Shown: positions 1 through 8,581, counted from the first letter of the stretch. The stretch is 32,586 bases of DNA from Natrialba chahannaoensis JCM 10990 (GCF_000337135.1 NZ_AOIN01000098.1:1-32586); one strand, 5' to 3'. Translations and numbers: made by a program. Notes: generated by a model from the letters alone, not told the origin.

Positions 1-11
1 GTAGCTCTCGC

Positions 12-59
12 TGAGCAGGTCTACGAGCATTGTTCCAAACTAACTCTACGACCTGCTCA
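12..59. repeat. 10-bp inverted repeat near left edge
   Basis: TGAGCAGGTC at 12-21 is exactly inverted at 50-59 (GACCTGCTCA), with a 28-base loop. It lies in the non-coding stretch before the 3' end of nrdB. No T-run follows on either strand, so a terminator role is not supported. It could be part of something left of the window. The rest of bases 1-167 shows no convincing gene. Confidence 0.4.
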
Positions 60-167
60 CTTCTCAAACTGGCCTAACTAGACACTGCCCCTCAACTAGT
101 CGTTTCAGATGGGGAGGTCCGAGAATCGTGGGAACACTGAACGGGGAGAAGACAGCCTGAAGTAGCG

Positions 168-1160
168 CTACCAGTCGAGACTGCCACCGCTCTGGTATTC
201 GGTCACCTGTGTCTCGAAGAAATTCTTCTCCTTGTTGAGGTCGACCTGCTCGGAGAGCCACGGGAACGGGTTGTCAGTGCCGTACTGCGTCGGGAGGTTG
301 AGTTGGCCCAGTCTGCGGTCGGCGATATGCTCGACGTACTCGGCGAACTGGTCGGCACTCATCCCGAGTATTTCGTCCGGGCACGCCTCGTAGGCGTAGA
401 TCTTCTCTAGCTCGACGGCCTCGGTGATAAGGTCGACCACCTCGTCACCGAACGCATCGGTCCAGACACCCGGGTTCTCCGTTCGGATCTGGTCGATGAG
501 ATCGACGCCGAACCCAACGTGGAGGGACTCGTCGCGCATGATGTACTCGAACTGCTGGCCGATCCCGACCATCTTGTTCTGGCGTTTGAGCCCGAGCATC
601 ATGGCGAAGCCGGCGTAAAAGAAGATACCCTCCATGATGACGTAGAACCCCACGAGATCACGAAGGAAGTCCCGAAGGTCTTCGTCAGTCTCGATGACGA
701 ACCCGTTCTGGTTGATTACTCGAGTAAGGTCGATGACGAACTCGTCTTTCTCTGCGATGGATGGAATGCGGTCGTACATGCCGTACATGTAGTCCGGTTC
801 GAATCCGAGCGAGTCACAGCAGTAGATGAACGTGTCCGTATGGATCGCCTCTTCGTAGGCCTGTCGAAGGAGGTACTGGCGACACTCCGGGGCGGTGACG
901 TGGTCGTACACCGCGAGCACGATGTTGTTCGCGGTGAGCGATTCGGCGGTCGAGAAGAAGCCGAGGTTCCATTCGACGAGCTGGCGCTCGGCGTCGGTGA
1001 GGGCGTCACCGTTCCACTGGGAGACGTCGTCTTGCATCGGGATTTCTTCGGGAACCCAGTTGTTGTTCACTCCCGCTTCGTAGTACTCGCGCGCCCAGTC
1101 GTAGTCGATCGGGAGGATCTTGTTCGGGTCGTGTTCGGCGTCGGTGTTAATGAGTGGCAT
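168..1160 (-). CDS. nrdB: Ribonucleotide reductase small (beta) subunit, class Ic type
   Basis: This 330-residue protein is the R2 subunit that makes the oxidant used by NrdA to reduce ribonucleotides to deoxyribonucleotides. The start at 1160 begins MPLINTD. The longer frame reaching 1370 runs into nrdA and looks non-coding. Visible diiron-type ligands are E73, E104, H107, E177, E211 and H214. The radical position four residues after H107 is Phe (F111), not Tyr, and the first ligand is Glu, not Asp. Both are hallmarks of class Ic enzymes such as that of Chlamydia trachomatis. As I recall the chlamydial numbering (W51, E89, E120, H123, F127, Y129, E193, Y222, E227, H230, Y338), every one of these residues occurs here at exactly minus 16, including W35, Y113, Y206 and Y322 for radical transfer. 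The gene lies 37 bases after nrdA, so the two are probably one transcript. Identity is very sure; the Mn/Fe cofactor is inferred. Confidence 0.95.
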   Translation of the reverse strand: MPLINTDAEHDPNKILPIDYDWAREYYEAGVNNNWVPEEIPMQDDVSQWNGDALTDAERQLVEWNLGFFSTAESLTANNIVLAVYDHVTAPECRQYLLRQAYEEAIHTDTFIYCCDSLGFEPDYMYGMYDRIPSIAEKDEFVIDLTRVINQNGFVIETDEDLRDFLRDLVGFYVIMEGIFFYAGFAMMLGLKRQNKMVGIGQQFEYIMRDESLHVGFGVDLIDQIRTENPGVWTDAFGDEVVDLITEAVELEKIYAYEACPDEILGMSADQFAEYVEHIADRRLGQLNLPTQYGTDNPFPWLSEQVDLNKEKNFFETQVTEYQSGGSLDW

Positions 1161-1197
1161 CTGTGGTTGTATGTAGCAATGAGTTCGAGATGGTGCG

Positions 1198-3648
1198 TTA
1201 CTGACAGGCCTCACAGGTTGGATCGTCGACGCGACAGAGCTCATCGCTGCTGTCAGCGTCGTCAGTCTCCGAATTATCGTCGTCGAGTGTGCCAGTCGAG
1301 TCGTCGTCCCGGTGCTGGGTCTTCCCGTACTCGGCCATATCCAGGGTCGATTTCTCGATCTGGGAGGCACCGAGCGTGCGGAGATAGTACGTCGTCTTCA
1401 GCCCCAGTTCCCAGGCGGTCCGGTAAACATCGTCGAGGAGCGAGCCGTCGGTCGACGGGAAAAAGACGTTGTGCGAGACCGACTGATCGATCCACGTCTG
1501 TCGGTGTGCGGTGAGTCGAAGCTGGTGACGAGGATCGATCTCGAACGCACCACGATACAACTCCTGGAGGTCGTCTGGGATGCTATCGATCTCCTGCACG
1601 GACCCGTCGTGGAATTTGAGTCGGTCCACCATCTCGTCGTCCCAGCGATCACGTGCCTTCAGGTCCGAGACAAGCTTGTCGTTGATAACCGTGAAATCGC
1701 CCGACATGTTCGACTTCACGTACAGATTCGAGTAGATCGGCTCGATGGACGGCGTCGTCCCGTTGATCGTGGAGACTGTTGCCGTCGGTGCGATCGCCAT
1801 CGTGTTCGAGTTGCGCATTCCGTGTTCGGCGACGTGCTCGCGGACGACATCCCACTCGAGTGATTCCTCGCGGTCGGTCGGAATCTCGCGGCCGCGTTCG
1901 GCTTCGAGCAGGTCGACGGTATCCTGTGGGAGCAGGCCCTGGTCCCATTTCGAGCCCTCGTAGGAGGGGTAGGCCCCGCGCTCGCTGGCGAGCTTCGACG
2001 AATTCAGGATGGCGTGGTAAGAGACGAACTCCTGCCAGCGGTTGGCGGCCTCGACCGCGTCAGCTGAGTGCATTGGAATGCCAAGTTCCATCAGCGCGTC
2101 GTGGAATCCCATCGTGCCGAGTCCGATCGGCCGGTGGCGCATGTTCGACCGTTCCGCCTCCTCGGTTGGGTAGAAACAGAGGTCGACGACGTTGTCGAGC
2201 ATCCGCATCGCCGTCTCGATGGTGTCAGCGAGGTGCTCGCGGTCGAGTTCACCGTCGGAGACGTGTGTCGCGAGATTTACGCTGCCGAGGTTACAGACGG
2301 CGTGTTCGTCCGCGCTCGTATTGAGCGTGATCTCCGTACAGAGGTTCGAGGAGTGGACCGTGCCGACGTGGTCCTGCGGCGAGCGGACGTTACAGGGGTC
2401 TTTGAACGTCAGCCACGGATGGCCGGTCTCGAACAGTCGCGTGAGCATCGTCCGCCAAAGTTCGGCCGCGTCGATGCGCTCGTACTGCCTGAGATCGCCG
2501 TTCTCTGCCTGTCGTTCGTACTCGCGGTAGCGCTCTTCGAACGCTTCACCTGACAGGTCGTGAAGATCCGGCACTTCGTCTGGGCTGAACAGCGTCCACT
2601 CCTCGTCCGCGTCGACGCGTTTCATGAAGAGGTCCGGAATCCATGCGGCAGTGTTCATGTCCGGCGTCCGTCGGCGCTCGTCACCGGTATTTCGCTTCAG
2701 ATCAGTGAACGCAGGAAAGTCCAGATGCCAGCAGGCGAGGTAGGCACACGCTGCGCCGCGACGTTTCCCCGACCGATTGATCGCCGAGGTCACGTCGTTG
2801 CTGATCCGGAGGAACGGCACCACACCGGTCGACTCGACGCCCGTACTCTCGATCAGCGAGCCCGCGGACCGAAGATTCGTCCAGTCGTTTCCGAGCCCAC
2901 CGCTCCACTTCGAGAGCTGTGCGTGGTGTTTGTACGAGTCGAAAATGTTCTCGAGGCTATCCTGTACGGTTGTCAGGTAGCACGACGACAGCTGTGGATG
3001 GGGCGATCCACTGTGAAACAGCGTCGGCGTCGACGGCGTGAACTCGAGTGACGAGAGCACGTCATAGAACTCGATCGCTCGCTGTTGTGGGTCGTCCTCC
3101 TCGAGTGCAAGGCCCATGGCAATCCGCATCCAGAACGCTTGCGGGAGTTCGAGGTGCTCACCGTGCTCCTCAGTCTTGAGGAAGTACCGCTGAGACAGTG
3201 TCTCCATCGCCATATACTCGAAGTGTTCGTCGCGTTCGATCTCGAGAGCCGTCGCCAGCTCCTCGAGGTCGAAGCGGGTGAGAAGCCGCTCGTCGAGCAG
3301 GTCGAGTTCGACGGCTCGTTCGATGTTGGTGACGAACGTTTCGCGGTAGGCATGATCGAGCGCGGCACCGGTAAGATCCTCACCGAGAAGATTGCGATAG
3401 TATCGTTGCCGAAAGACCGCAGCAGCGATCTGTTTGTACGCTGGCTCGCGCTCGATGCGTGCGGTGAGGGCCTGAAGGATGGCCTGGTAGCACTCATCGA
3501 GGGATGCCTCGTCGTAGAGGCTGTGTTCGATTTCGGTAACCAACTGCGCTCGATCTGCCGATGAGAGGACGGACGGCTGGTCCGACAGAGCGCGATCTAG
3601 TACTGCGTCGATATCGAGGGTCTGTGTGGGTGATGAGTGGTGGGTCAT
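1198..3648 (-). CDS. nrdA: Ribonucleotide reductase large (alpha) subunit
   Basis: This 816-residue catalytic subunit of class I ribonucleotide reductase has the thiyl radical site and redox cysteines in the expected order: C223 (SSCYLT), N435-C437-E439 (SSNLCTEI), C452 (VCNLGSVNL), the Y754-Y755 pair that relays the radical from NrdB, and a C-terminal cysteine tail (C805, C812, C815) for re-reduction. An Asp/Ser/Thr-rich linker of about 25 residues precedes that tail. The start at 3648 (MTHHSS) is preferred to an in-frame ATG ten codons upstream. The N-terminal 90 residues resemble only the helical part of an ATP-cone. The KRDG-type beta-hairpin that binds the regulatory nucleotide is not seen. 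The gene is first in a probable two-gene operon with nrdB. Confidence 0.95.
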   Translation of the reverse strand: MTHHSSPTQTLDIDAVLDRALSDQPSVLSSADRAQLVTEIEHSLYDEASLDECYQAILQALTARIEREPAYKQIAAAVFRQRYYRNLLGEDLTGAALDHAYRETFVTNIERAVELDLLDERLLTRFDLEELATALEIERDEHFEYMAMETLSQRYFLKTEEHGEHLELPQAFWMRIAMGLALEEDDPQQRAIEFYDVLSSLEFTPSTPTLFHSGSPHPQLSSCYLTTVQDSLENIFDSYKHHAQLSKWSGGLGNDWTNLRSAGSLIESTGVESTGVVPFLRISNDVTSAINRSGKRRGAACAYLACWHLDFPAFTDLKRNTGDERRRTPDMNTAAWIPDLFMKRVDADEEWTLFSPDEVPDLHDLSGEAFEERYREYERQAENGDLRQYERIDAAELWRTMLTRLFETGHPWLTFKDPCNVRSPQDHVGTVHSSNLCTEITLNTSADEHAVCNLGSVNLATHVSDGELDREHLADTIETAMRMLDNVVDLCFYPTEEAERSNMRHRPIGLGTMGFHDALMELGIPMHSADAVEAANRWQEFVSYHAILNSSKLASERGAYPSYEGSKWDQGLLPQDTVDLLEAERGREIPTDREESLEWDVVREHVAEHGMRNSNTMAIAPTATVSTINGTTPSIEPIYSNLYVKSNMSGDFTVINDKLVSDLKARDRWDDEMVDRLKFHDGSVQEIDSIPDDLQELYRGAFEIDPRHQLRLTAHRQTWIDQSVSHNVFFPSTDGSLLDDVYRTAWELGLKTTYYLRTLGASQIEKSTLDMAEYGKTQHRDDDSTGTLDDDNSETDDADSSDELCRVDDPTCEACQ

Positions 3649-4057
3649 AGATTCGTCGTTAGTGGTCCGTCGCTGCAAGTCGCCGTTTCAGCGGCCCAAA
3701 CCGGTAGGGACGTATCGGTACCTGATGAGGGTCCCACGTTGATCGTTGGTACTACACATCGTTGTCACTACGCGGTGCCGCTGGTCCCCTTCAGAGAGGG
3801 GATGAGAGAGGCTTCGACTGCAATAGCTGGTGTTGTCGACTGCCACATAAAGCTTTCCAACCCTACTTTCACAAGAACAAATTAGATTGTTTTTGGACGG
3901 ATGGGTCTATCCATTCCTGTCGTGATCTGTGTCAAAACGGGGAGGTTGGAAACAGCAGTCAGCAGTTACTATAGTAGCCACTGCAAGTCAATGCACACCT
4001 GATCAATCGACGGCTGTACGATTAGTGTGTAACTAGTTGCAGTTGTTACTATAGTGG
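3649..4057. other. Intergenic region upstream of nrdA
   Basis: This 409-base region separates the nrdA start from the thioesterase stop and is clearly more AT-rich than its surroundings. I see no gene. A minus-strand TATA-like CTTTATG lies near 3849-3855, which would give nrdA a leader of about 170 bases. No vitamin B12 or other riboswitch fold could be recognised. Two copies of a short repeat are listed separately. Confidence 0.5.
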
Positions 4058-4060
4058 CTA
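3966..4060. repeat. Direct repeat pair TTACTATAGTRGCYA
   Basis: TTACTATAGTAGCCA at 3966-3980 and TTACTATAGTGGCTA at 4046-4060 match at 13 of 15 positions and start exactly 80 bases apart. The first copy contains the perfect palindrome TACTATAGTA (3968-3977). The second overlaps the thioesterase stop codon. They may be binding sites for a regulator; that role is a guess. Confidence 0.45.
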
Positions 4061-4561
4061 TGGCTCCGTCGTCCGCTCAGCGAGCTCACGTCGTCGAGCC
4101 TGTCGTTGTTCCAGCGCAATCGCTCGGAGTTCGGTCTGTGACTCCGTTGGACAGCGAAGTGCAGGCACAGACGCAGGAGTCTCGGATTCATCAAGCGCGA
4201 CGAAGCTGAAAAACGACGTTGCCGCTTCATTTCGCTCTCCTCGATCCGGTCGTTCTGTGTAGACATCGACTTTCACGTCCATACTCGTGCGGCCAGTCTC
4301 GAACACATAGGCGGTCGTGGTGACGATATCACCAAGCTCGATTGCGGCGATGAAATCCACGTGATCCATCGCTGCTGTGACGACCTGCCGACGGGAGAAC
4401 CGCCGCGCAGCGATTGCACCACAGATGTCCATCCAGTGGAGCACCGACCCGCCGAGTGCCCGACCGAGGTTGTTCGTATCGTTCGGCATCAGAATCTCGC
4501 TCATCTCTGTGTATGAGCGTTGCAGGGTAGCCGTCGAATTCACGGATTGAGTAGTGGACAT
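4058..4561 (-). CDS. Acyl-CoA thioesterase, hotdog fold
   Basis: This 167-residue protein probably hydrolyses acyl-CoA to free acid and CoA in the cytoplasm. It shows the pattern of YciA/BACH-type hotdog thioesterases: an N-terminal strand, then NNLGRALGGSVLHWMD with the Asn, Gly-Gly and Asp of the active-site loop and helix, then VVTAAMDHVDF and a GDIV strand, ending in a basic helix rich in Arg, Glu and Gln. The start at 4561 (MSTTQS) fits a leaderless transcript from a TATA-like element about 29 bases upstream; an ATG seven codons earlier is possible. It is transcribed toward nrdA but separated by about 400 bases, so co-transcription is doubtful. The chain-length preference cannot be read from sequence. 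Confidence 0.88.
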   Translation of the reverse strand: MSTTQSVNSTATLQRSYTEMSEILMPNDTNNLGRALGGSVLHWMDICGAIAARRFSRRQVVTAAMDHVDFIAAIELGDIVTTTAYVFETGRTSMDVKVDVYTERPDRGERNEAATSFFSFVALDESETPASVPALRCPTESQTELRAIALEQRQARRRELAERTTEP

Positions 4562-4582
4562 ACACTGTCGTCGGCAACCCAC

Positions 4583-4593
4583 TTACAAAATAC
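4583..4593 (-). promoter_or_regulatory. TATA-like element for thioesterase
   Basis: The minus strand reads GTATTTTGTAA here, centred about 27-29 bases before the ATG at 4561. That is the usual spacing for a leaderless haloarchaeal transcript. Confidence 0.5.
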
Positions 4594-4751
4594 TACCTAG
4601 TTTTCTCTAGTGAAAGCTTATTTGTTTTAGAGCAGGTGTCGCTACTGCTACGGCGGACGTAGGTTCACGGAGACTGTGAGAGCAGAGAACAAGACCTTAC
4701 TGGGCTGTAGTCCAACGCTAGCACCGCAAACTCTGATTGACAGTCCTCGGC

Positions 4752-4759
4752 GTTTATGT
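4752..4759 (+). promoter_or_regulatory. TATA-like element for DUF1328 gene
   Basis: GTTTATGT lies 27-30 bases before the ATG at 4783. This supports that ATG over a GTG at 4768 and suggests leaderless translation. Confidence 0.5.
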
Positions 4760-4782
4760 AGGACGGGGTGATAGCCGGCTCC

Positions 4783-4971
4783 ATGTACGAGTTCGCGCCA
4801 CCGCTCCAGCTCGCCGGTGATGGGTTCCTGTACTGGGCAATCGTCTTCTTCGTCCTCGCAATCATCGCGGCCGCGGTCGGTGCCAGAGGTGTCGCCGGAA
4901 TCTCGATGGAGATCGCACGGATCTTCGTACTGGTGTTCATCGTGTTGGCGGTCATCGCACTCCTGTTATAA
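4783..4971 (+). CDS. Small two-helix membrane protein, DUF1328 family
   Basis: This 62-residue protein has two predicted membrane helices, roughly residues 15-35 and 45-62, joined by a Gly/Ala-rich turn (GARGVAGIS). LYWAIVFFVLAIIAAAVG followed by GVAGISMEIARIF matches the DUF1328/YtjA family of tiny inner-membrane proteins, whose function is unknown. In bacteria they are often stress-induced. ATG at 4783 is chosen because of the TATA box at leaderless distance. The gene is followed by 202 non-coding bases before the aldehyde oxidoreductase and looks monocistronic. Confidence 0.85.
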   Translation: MYEFAPPLQLAGDGFLYWAIVFFVLAIIAAAVGARGVAGISMEIARIFVLVFIVLAVIALLL

Positions 4972-5173
4972 CTCGCCTCACAGTGCTTTCGTGACGTGCC
5001 CACGGTTGGTCGAGTACACGTAACAACCCGGCAGCGGCGTTGCTATGGACTGCTAGCCGGGCCATGAGACCGGTGGGTCCGACGGTCACAACTATCGCCG
5101 TAACCAAAATCCATTACGTACGGGTGTGAACAACTAACAGTCTTGACCACCTATTAAATGGAGAGCGATTACT

Positions 5174-7102
5174 ATGACCGAACTCGGTGGTTTTCAGGAT
5201 CGGCTCGCGCGCATCAATCTGTCCGATGGCTCGGTTGACTACAAGTCAATCGACGAGGAGGACGCACGGAAGTACATCGGTGCACGCGGACTTGGTGTAA
5301 AGCACGTATTCGAACAGGGGCCAGACGTCGACCCGCTTGGGCCGGACAACTTGCTCGCGTTCATGAACGGTCCGCTCTCGGGAACACAGGTGACGATGAG
5401 CGGCCGGATCGCCGTCTGTACGAAGTCACCACTGACCGGCACCGTCACCGACAGCCACCATGGCGGTTGGTCCGGCGCACGCCTGAAGTGGGCCGGCTTC
5501 GACGGCCTACTGGTCGAAGGTGAGGCCGACGACCCCGTCTACGCCTACGTCGAGGACGGTGAGGTCGAACTCCGGGACGCCAGCCATCTCTGGGGCAAGG
5601 GCGTCCACGAGACGCGCGACCAACTCGAGGAGGAGATCGACGGCAGCTACGGCAAGAACCTCTCGTTGATGGCGATCGGCCCCGGCGGCGAGAACGAGGT
5701 CAAATACGCCTGTATCATCAACGAGGACGACCGGGCCTCGGGCCGCGGCGGCACGGGCTGTGTCATGGGGTCGAAGAACCTCAAAGCGATCGTCATCAAG
5801 TCGACGACGAAGATGCCCCAGCCAGCCGATCAGGAGACGTTCCGCGAGGGCCACCAGCAGGCGATGCAGGCGATCACGGAATCCGAAGTCACCGCGCCGA
5901 ACGAGGGCGGCCTCTCGATGTACGGCACGAACGTCCTGATGAACATCGGCGAGGAGATGGACGGCCTGCCGACGAAAAACGGCCGCTACACCTCGACTGA
6001 AGCCATGCGCGATGCGGAAGGCGTCGACATCGACGCCGAACGCGTCTCCGGAGAGAACGTCCGCGAGAACATCCTCGTCGATGAACCCACCTGCCACTCC
6101 TGCCCAGTCGCCTGCAAGAAGGAAGTCGAAGTGCAAGCGATGCACAAGGGCGAGGAGATGAACGTCCGCACCGAATCCTACGAGTACGAATCCGCCTACG
6201 CGCTCGGCCCGAACTCCGGCCACACCGACCGTGACGCCGTCGCGCTCATGCTCGACCGCTGTAACGACATGGGTGTCGACACCATCGACACGGGCAATAT
6301 GATGGCGATGGCCATGGAGATGACCGACGAAGGAAAACTCGACGAAGAGGGCGAACTCGAGTGGGGCGACACGGAGACCATGATCGACCTGATCGAGCGG
6401 ATCGCCCGTCGCGAGGACGACCTCGCCGACCTGCTCGCAGAGGGGCCACGCCGCGTCGCGGATCGCAAGGAGGCTCACGACAACTCCCTCGCGGTGAAGG
6501 GCCAGACCATCGCGGCCTACGACCCGCGCTGCATGAAGGGGATGGGTATCGGCTACGCCACCTCGAACCGTGGGGCCTGCCACCTGCGTGGATACACACC
6601 CGCCGCAGAGATTCTGGGCATCCCTGAGAAGGTCGACCCCTACGAGTACGAGGGGAAGGGCGAACTCACCGCCGCCTTCCAGGATCTGCACGCCATCAGC
6701 GATTCGTTCGACATCTGCAAGTTCAACGCCTTCGCAGAAGGCATCGAGGAGTACGTGCTCCAGTACAACGGCATGACCGGCCTCGACGTCACCGAGGAGG
6801 AACTGCTCGAAGCCGGCGAACGCATCTACAACTTAGAGCGCTACTACAACAACCTCGTCGGCTTCGACGGCGCTGACGACTCGCTCCCGGCGCGCTTCCT
6901 CGAGGGAGAGGACGGTATCCCTGGTCAGGGCGCGAGCGAGGGCGAGTTCTGCGAACTCGAGGAGATGAAGGAGGAGTATTACGACCACCGCGGCTGGGTC
7001 GACGGCGTCGTGCCCGACGAGAAACTCGCAGCCCTCGAGATCGATATTGGGCCGGGGACGGGTGTCTCCGCGGGCGATTCGCCGGCACCGGCAGACGACT
7101 GA
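5174..7102 (+). CDS. aor: Aldehyde ferredoxin oxidoreductase, tungsten pterin enzyme
   Basis: This 642-residue protein belongs to the AOR family, which oxidises aldehydes to carboxylic acids and passes electrons to ferredoxin using a tungsten bis-pterin and one [4Fe-4S] cluster. The cluster ligands are visible as C307-x2-C310-x3-C314 (CHSCPVAC) and the distal C515 (SFDICKF). The N-terminal domain has the family's RGLG, GPLSGT and SGRIAVCTKSP segments and a RGGTGCVMGSKNLKAI pterin-binding region near residues 191-206. RGACHLRGYTPAAEI at 466-480 supplies the conserved His (H470). Length is near the family norm of about 600-640 residues. A GGAG Shine-Dalgarno-like sequence sits about 10 bases before the ATG. 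The C-terminus ends in a short Ala/Pro/Asp tail. The substrate cannot be told from sequence. No ferredoxin gene is adjacent. Confidence 0.93.
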   Translation: MTELGGFQDRLARINLSDGSVDYKSIDEEDARKYIGARGLGVKHVFEQGPDVDPLGPDNLLAFMNGPLSGTQVTMSGRIAVCTKSPLTGTVTDSHHGGWSGARLKWAGFDGLLVEGEADDPVYAYVEDGEVELRDASHLWGKGVHETRDQLEEEIDGSYGKNLSLMAIGPGGENEVKYACIINEDDRASGRGGTGCVMGSKNLKAIVIKSTTKMPQPADQETFREGHQQAMQAITESEVTAPNEGGLSMYGTNVLMNIGEEMDGLPTKNGRYTSTEAMRDAEGVDIDAERVSGENVRENILVDEPTCHSCPVACKKEVEVQAMHKGEEMNVRTESYEYESAYALGPNSGHTDRDAVALMLDRCNDMGVDTIDTGNMMAMAMEMTDEGKLDEEGELEWGDTETMIDLIERIARREDDLADLLAEGPRRVADRKEAHDNSLAVKGQTIAAYDPRCMKGMGIGYATSNRGACHLRGYTPAAEILGIPEKVDPYEYEGKGELTAAFQDLHAISDSFDICKFNAFAEGIEEYVLQYNGMTGLDVTEEELLEAGERIYNLERYYNNLVGFDGADDSLPARFLEGEDGIPGQGASEGEFCELEEMKEEYYDHRGWVDGVVPDEKLAALEIDIGPGTGVSAGDSPAPADD

Positions 7103-7245
7103 TCACCTCCTGCGGTTTTTCCATCCCAGCGCGATTGTGGTGCTGTGTCCTGTCTGGAGCACTGTGACAGCCAGAGGGATTCGGCCACAAACACAGAACC
7201 CGATGCTGCTATACCAGCCCCGCCCCAACCACGAATAGACGCAGG

Positions 7246-7896
7246 ATGATGGCCACGACCCACGCCCTCGCCGGGCTCGCGTTCGCCGCCACCATCGCGA
7301 CTATCTCTCCCGCGTTCGGCACCGTCGCCGCCGTCGCCGCGATCCTTGGCGGCCTCTTTCCCGATGTTGACCTCGCGGCGGGCCATCGTCGCACGCTTCA
7401 CTTTCCCGTCTACTACTGGGTACTCGCCGCGCCCGCGTCGCTCGTCGCCGTTCTCGCGCCGAGCGACCTCACCGTCGCGCTCGCCGTCTTCCTCGTTGCC
7501 GCCGGCCTGCACTCCGTCATGGATCTGTTTGGCTGCGGACTCGAGTTCAAACCCTGGCTCGGCACCTCAGATCGGGCGGTCTACAGCCACTACCACGGCC
7601 GGTGGCTCGCGCCGCGGCGCTGGATTCGCTACGACGGTGCGCCGTCGGATCTCGCGCTGGCGGCGGTGCTCGCGTTTCCCGCGCTGTTTGTGTTCGACGC
7701 GAACGCGACGATCGAGTGGGCAGTCGTGGTGTTGCTCCTGGTTTCGATCGGGTACGCCGCGCTCAGACACCCGCTGGCTCGACTGGGTGAGTGGCTGCTA
7801 GAGCGACTCCCAGCACCCGTCGTCGCAGTGGTGCCGGAGTGGATCGCATCGGCCGGCGAGCAGCGACGGTCAGACCAGCAACGACGGAAACAGTAG
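7246..7896 (+). CDS. YdjM-like membrane-bound metal-dependent hydrolase
   Basis: This 216-residue integral membrane protein resembles the YdjM/DUF457 group of putative zinc-dependent membrane hydrolases. Candidate metal ligands occur in the family order: H6 near the N-terminus, D40 and D42 in the LFPDVD motif, H47, H52 in the TLHFP motif, and H89 and D93 in LHSVMDLF. Several hydrophobic helices alternate with these motifs, and the C-terminus is basic and Gln-rich. ATG codons at 7246 and 7249 are both possible. The biochemical substrate of the family is not established, so the hydrolase label rests on motif similarity only. It follows the aldehyde oxidoreductase by 143 bases. Confidence 0.8.
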   Translation: MMATTHALAGLAFAATIATISPAFGTVAAVAAILGGLFPDVDLAAGHRRTLHFPVYYWVLAAPASLVAVLAPSDLTVALAVFLVAAGLHSVMDLFGCGLEFKPWLGTSDRAVYSHYHGRWLAPRRWIRYDGAPSDLALAAVLAFPALFVFDANATIEWAVVVLLLVSIGYAALRHPLARLGEWLLERLPAPVVAVVPEWIASAGEQRRSDQQRRKQ

Positions 7897-8044
7897 CTAC
7901 GACGCACCCACCGAGTCGCAGACAGTGAATCGAACCCACCCACCGACTCGAGTGCACGCCGTGCACGCCGGGCAGTTACTGCATCACTTCTAACGAATGC
8001 CTATCTACGACAGCAGCCTGTAGGCACCAATGGAGGCCCCGACC

Positions 8045-8449
8045 ATGACAACACCAGATACCCAGGAAGAAATCGAACAGACACTCGGCCAGGTACCGAG
8101 CTGGATGGAACACATCGCAGCCCCCGCAGACGACCACAGCTGGGGACTCTTCCGAGATCTTAGCCTCGGTGAGACAGAACTCTCCCCACGTGAGAAGGCA
8201 CTCATCGGTGTCGGTGTCGCCGCAGCCATCTCGTGTCCGTACTGCACGCACTTCCACCGCGAGGAGGCACGGCTGGCCGACGTGAGCGAGGCCGAACTGG
8301 AGGAGGCGGTCTCACTCGCTAGCACGACCCGCTACTTCTCGGCGACCCTGCACGGCAACGAGATGGATATGGACGAGTTTACCGCCGAGACGGCTGAAAT
8401 CGTCGACCACCTCAAGGAGCAAGAGGCAGCGGCGGCCGGTGACGACTGA
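8045..8449 (+). CDS. Carboxymuconolactone decarboxylase / AhpD-like protein
   Basis: This 134-residue protein has the all-helical AhpD/CMD fold signature: a helix with SPREKALIGVGVAAA followed by the redox motif C64-P-Y-C67-x3-H71. In AhpD proteins this CxxCxxxH site reduces peroxides or acts as a disulfide reductase partner, so a peroxide-related or thiol redox role in the cytoplasm is likely. True muconolactone decarboxylases lack the two Cys. A perfect GGAGG at 8032-8036 stands eight bases before the ATG at 8045, which decides this start over the ATG at 8030. The C-terminus is acidic and Ala-rich. Confidence 0.88.
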   Translation: MTTPDTQEEIEQTLGQVPSWMEHIAAPADDHSWGLFRDLSLGETELSPREKALIGVGVAAAISCPYCTHFHREEARLADVSEAELEEAVSLASTTRYFSATLHGNEMDMDEFTAETAEIVDHLKEQEAAAAGDD

Positions 8450-8581
8450 GTCCAGACAGTGATCGTGAGCGAAGCGACTCGCGTACGCCTCGACGTAACT
8501 GGCGGCTGCACGAGAGGGCTGCCGTCAGCAGATTCTTCGGAGTGAAAGCCACCAAAGCCAGCCAGTGCCTGCCAGAGCCAG

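Noticed and set aside
64-261. 65-codon open frame at the left edge
   Set aside because: It overlaps the nrdB 3' end and has no recognisable feature.
1161-1370. 70-codon N-terminal extension of NrdB
   Set aside because: It overlaps the end of nrdA, has a non-haloarchaeal Arg/Ser/Thr composition and breaks the constant alignment with known class Ic proteins.
519-1514. 331-codon open frame on the plus strand opposite nrdB
   Set aside because: It is antisense to a clear nrdB/nrdA coding region and arises from GC-rich codon bias; no domain is recognisable.
3649-4057. Possible riboswitch or small gene upstream of nrdA (open frames at 3637-3974)
   Set aside because: No conserved riboswitch core could be seen; the short frames are Cys/His-rich with no acidic bias and no start signal.
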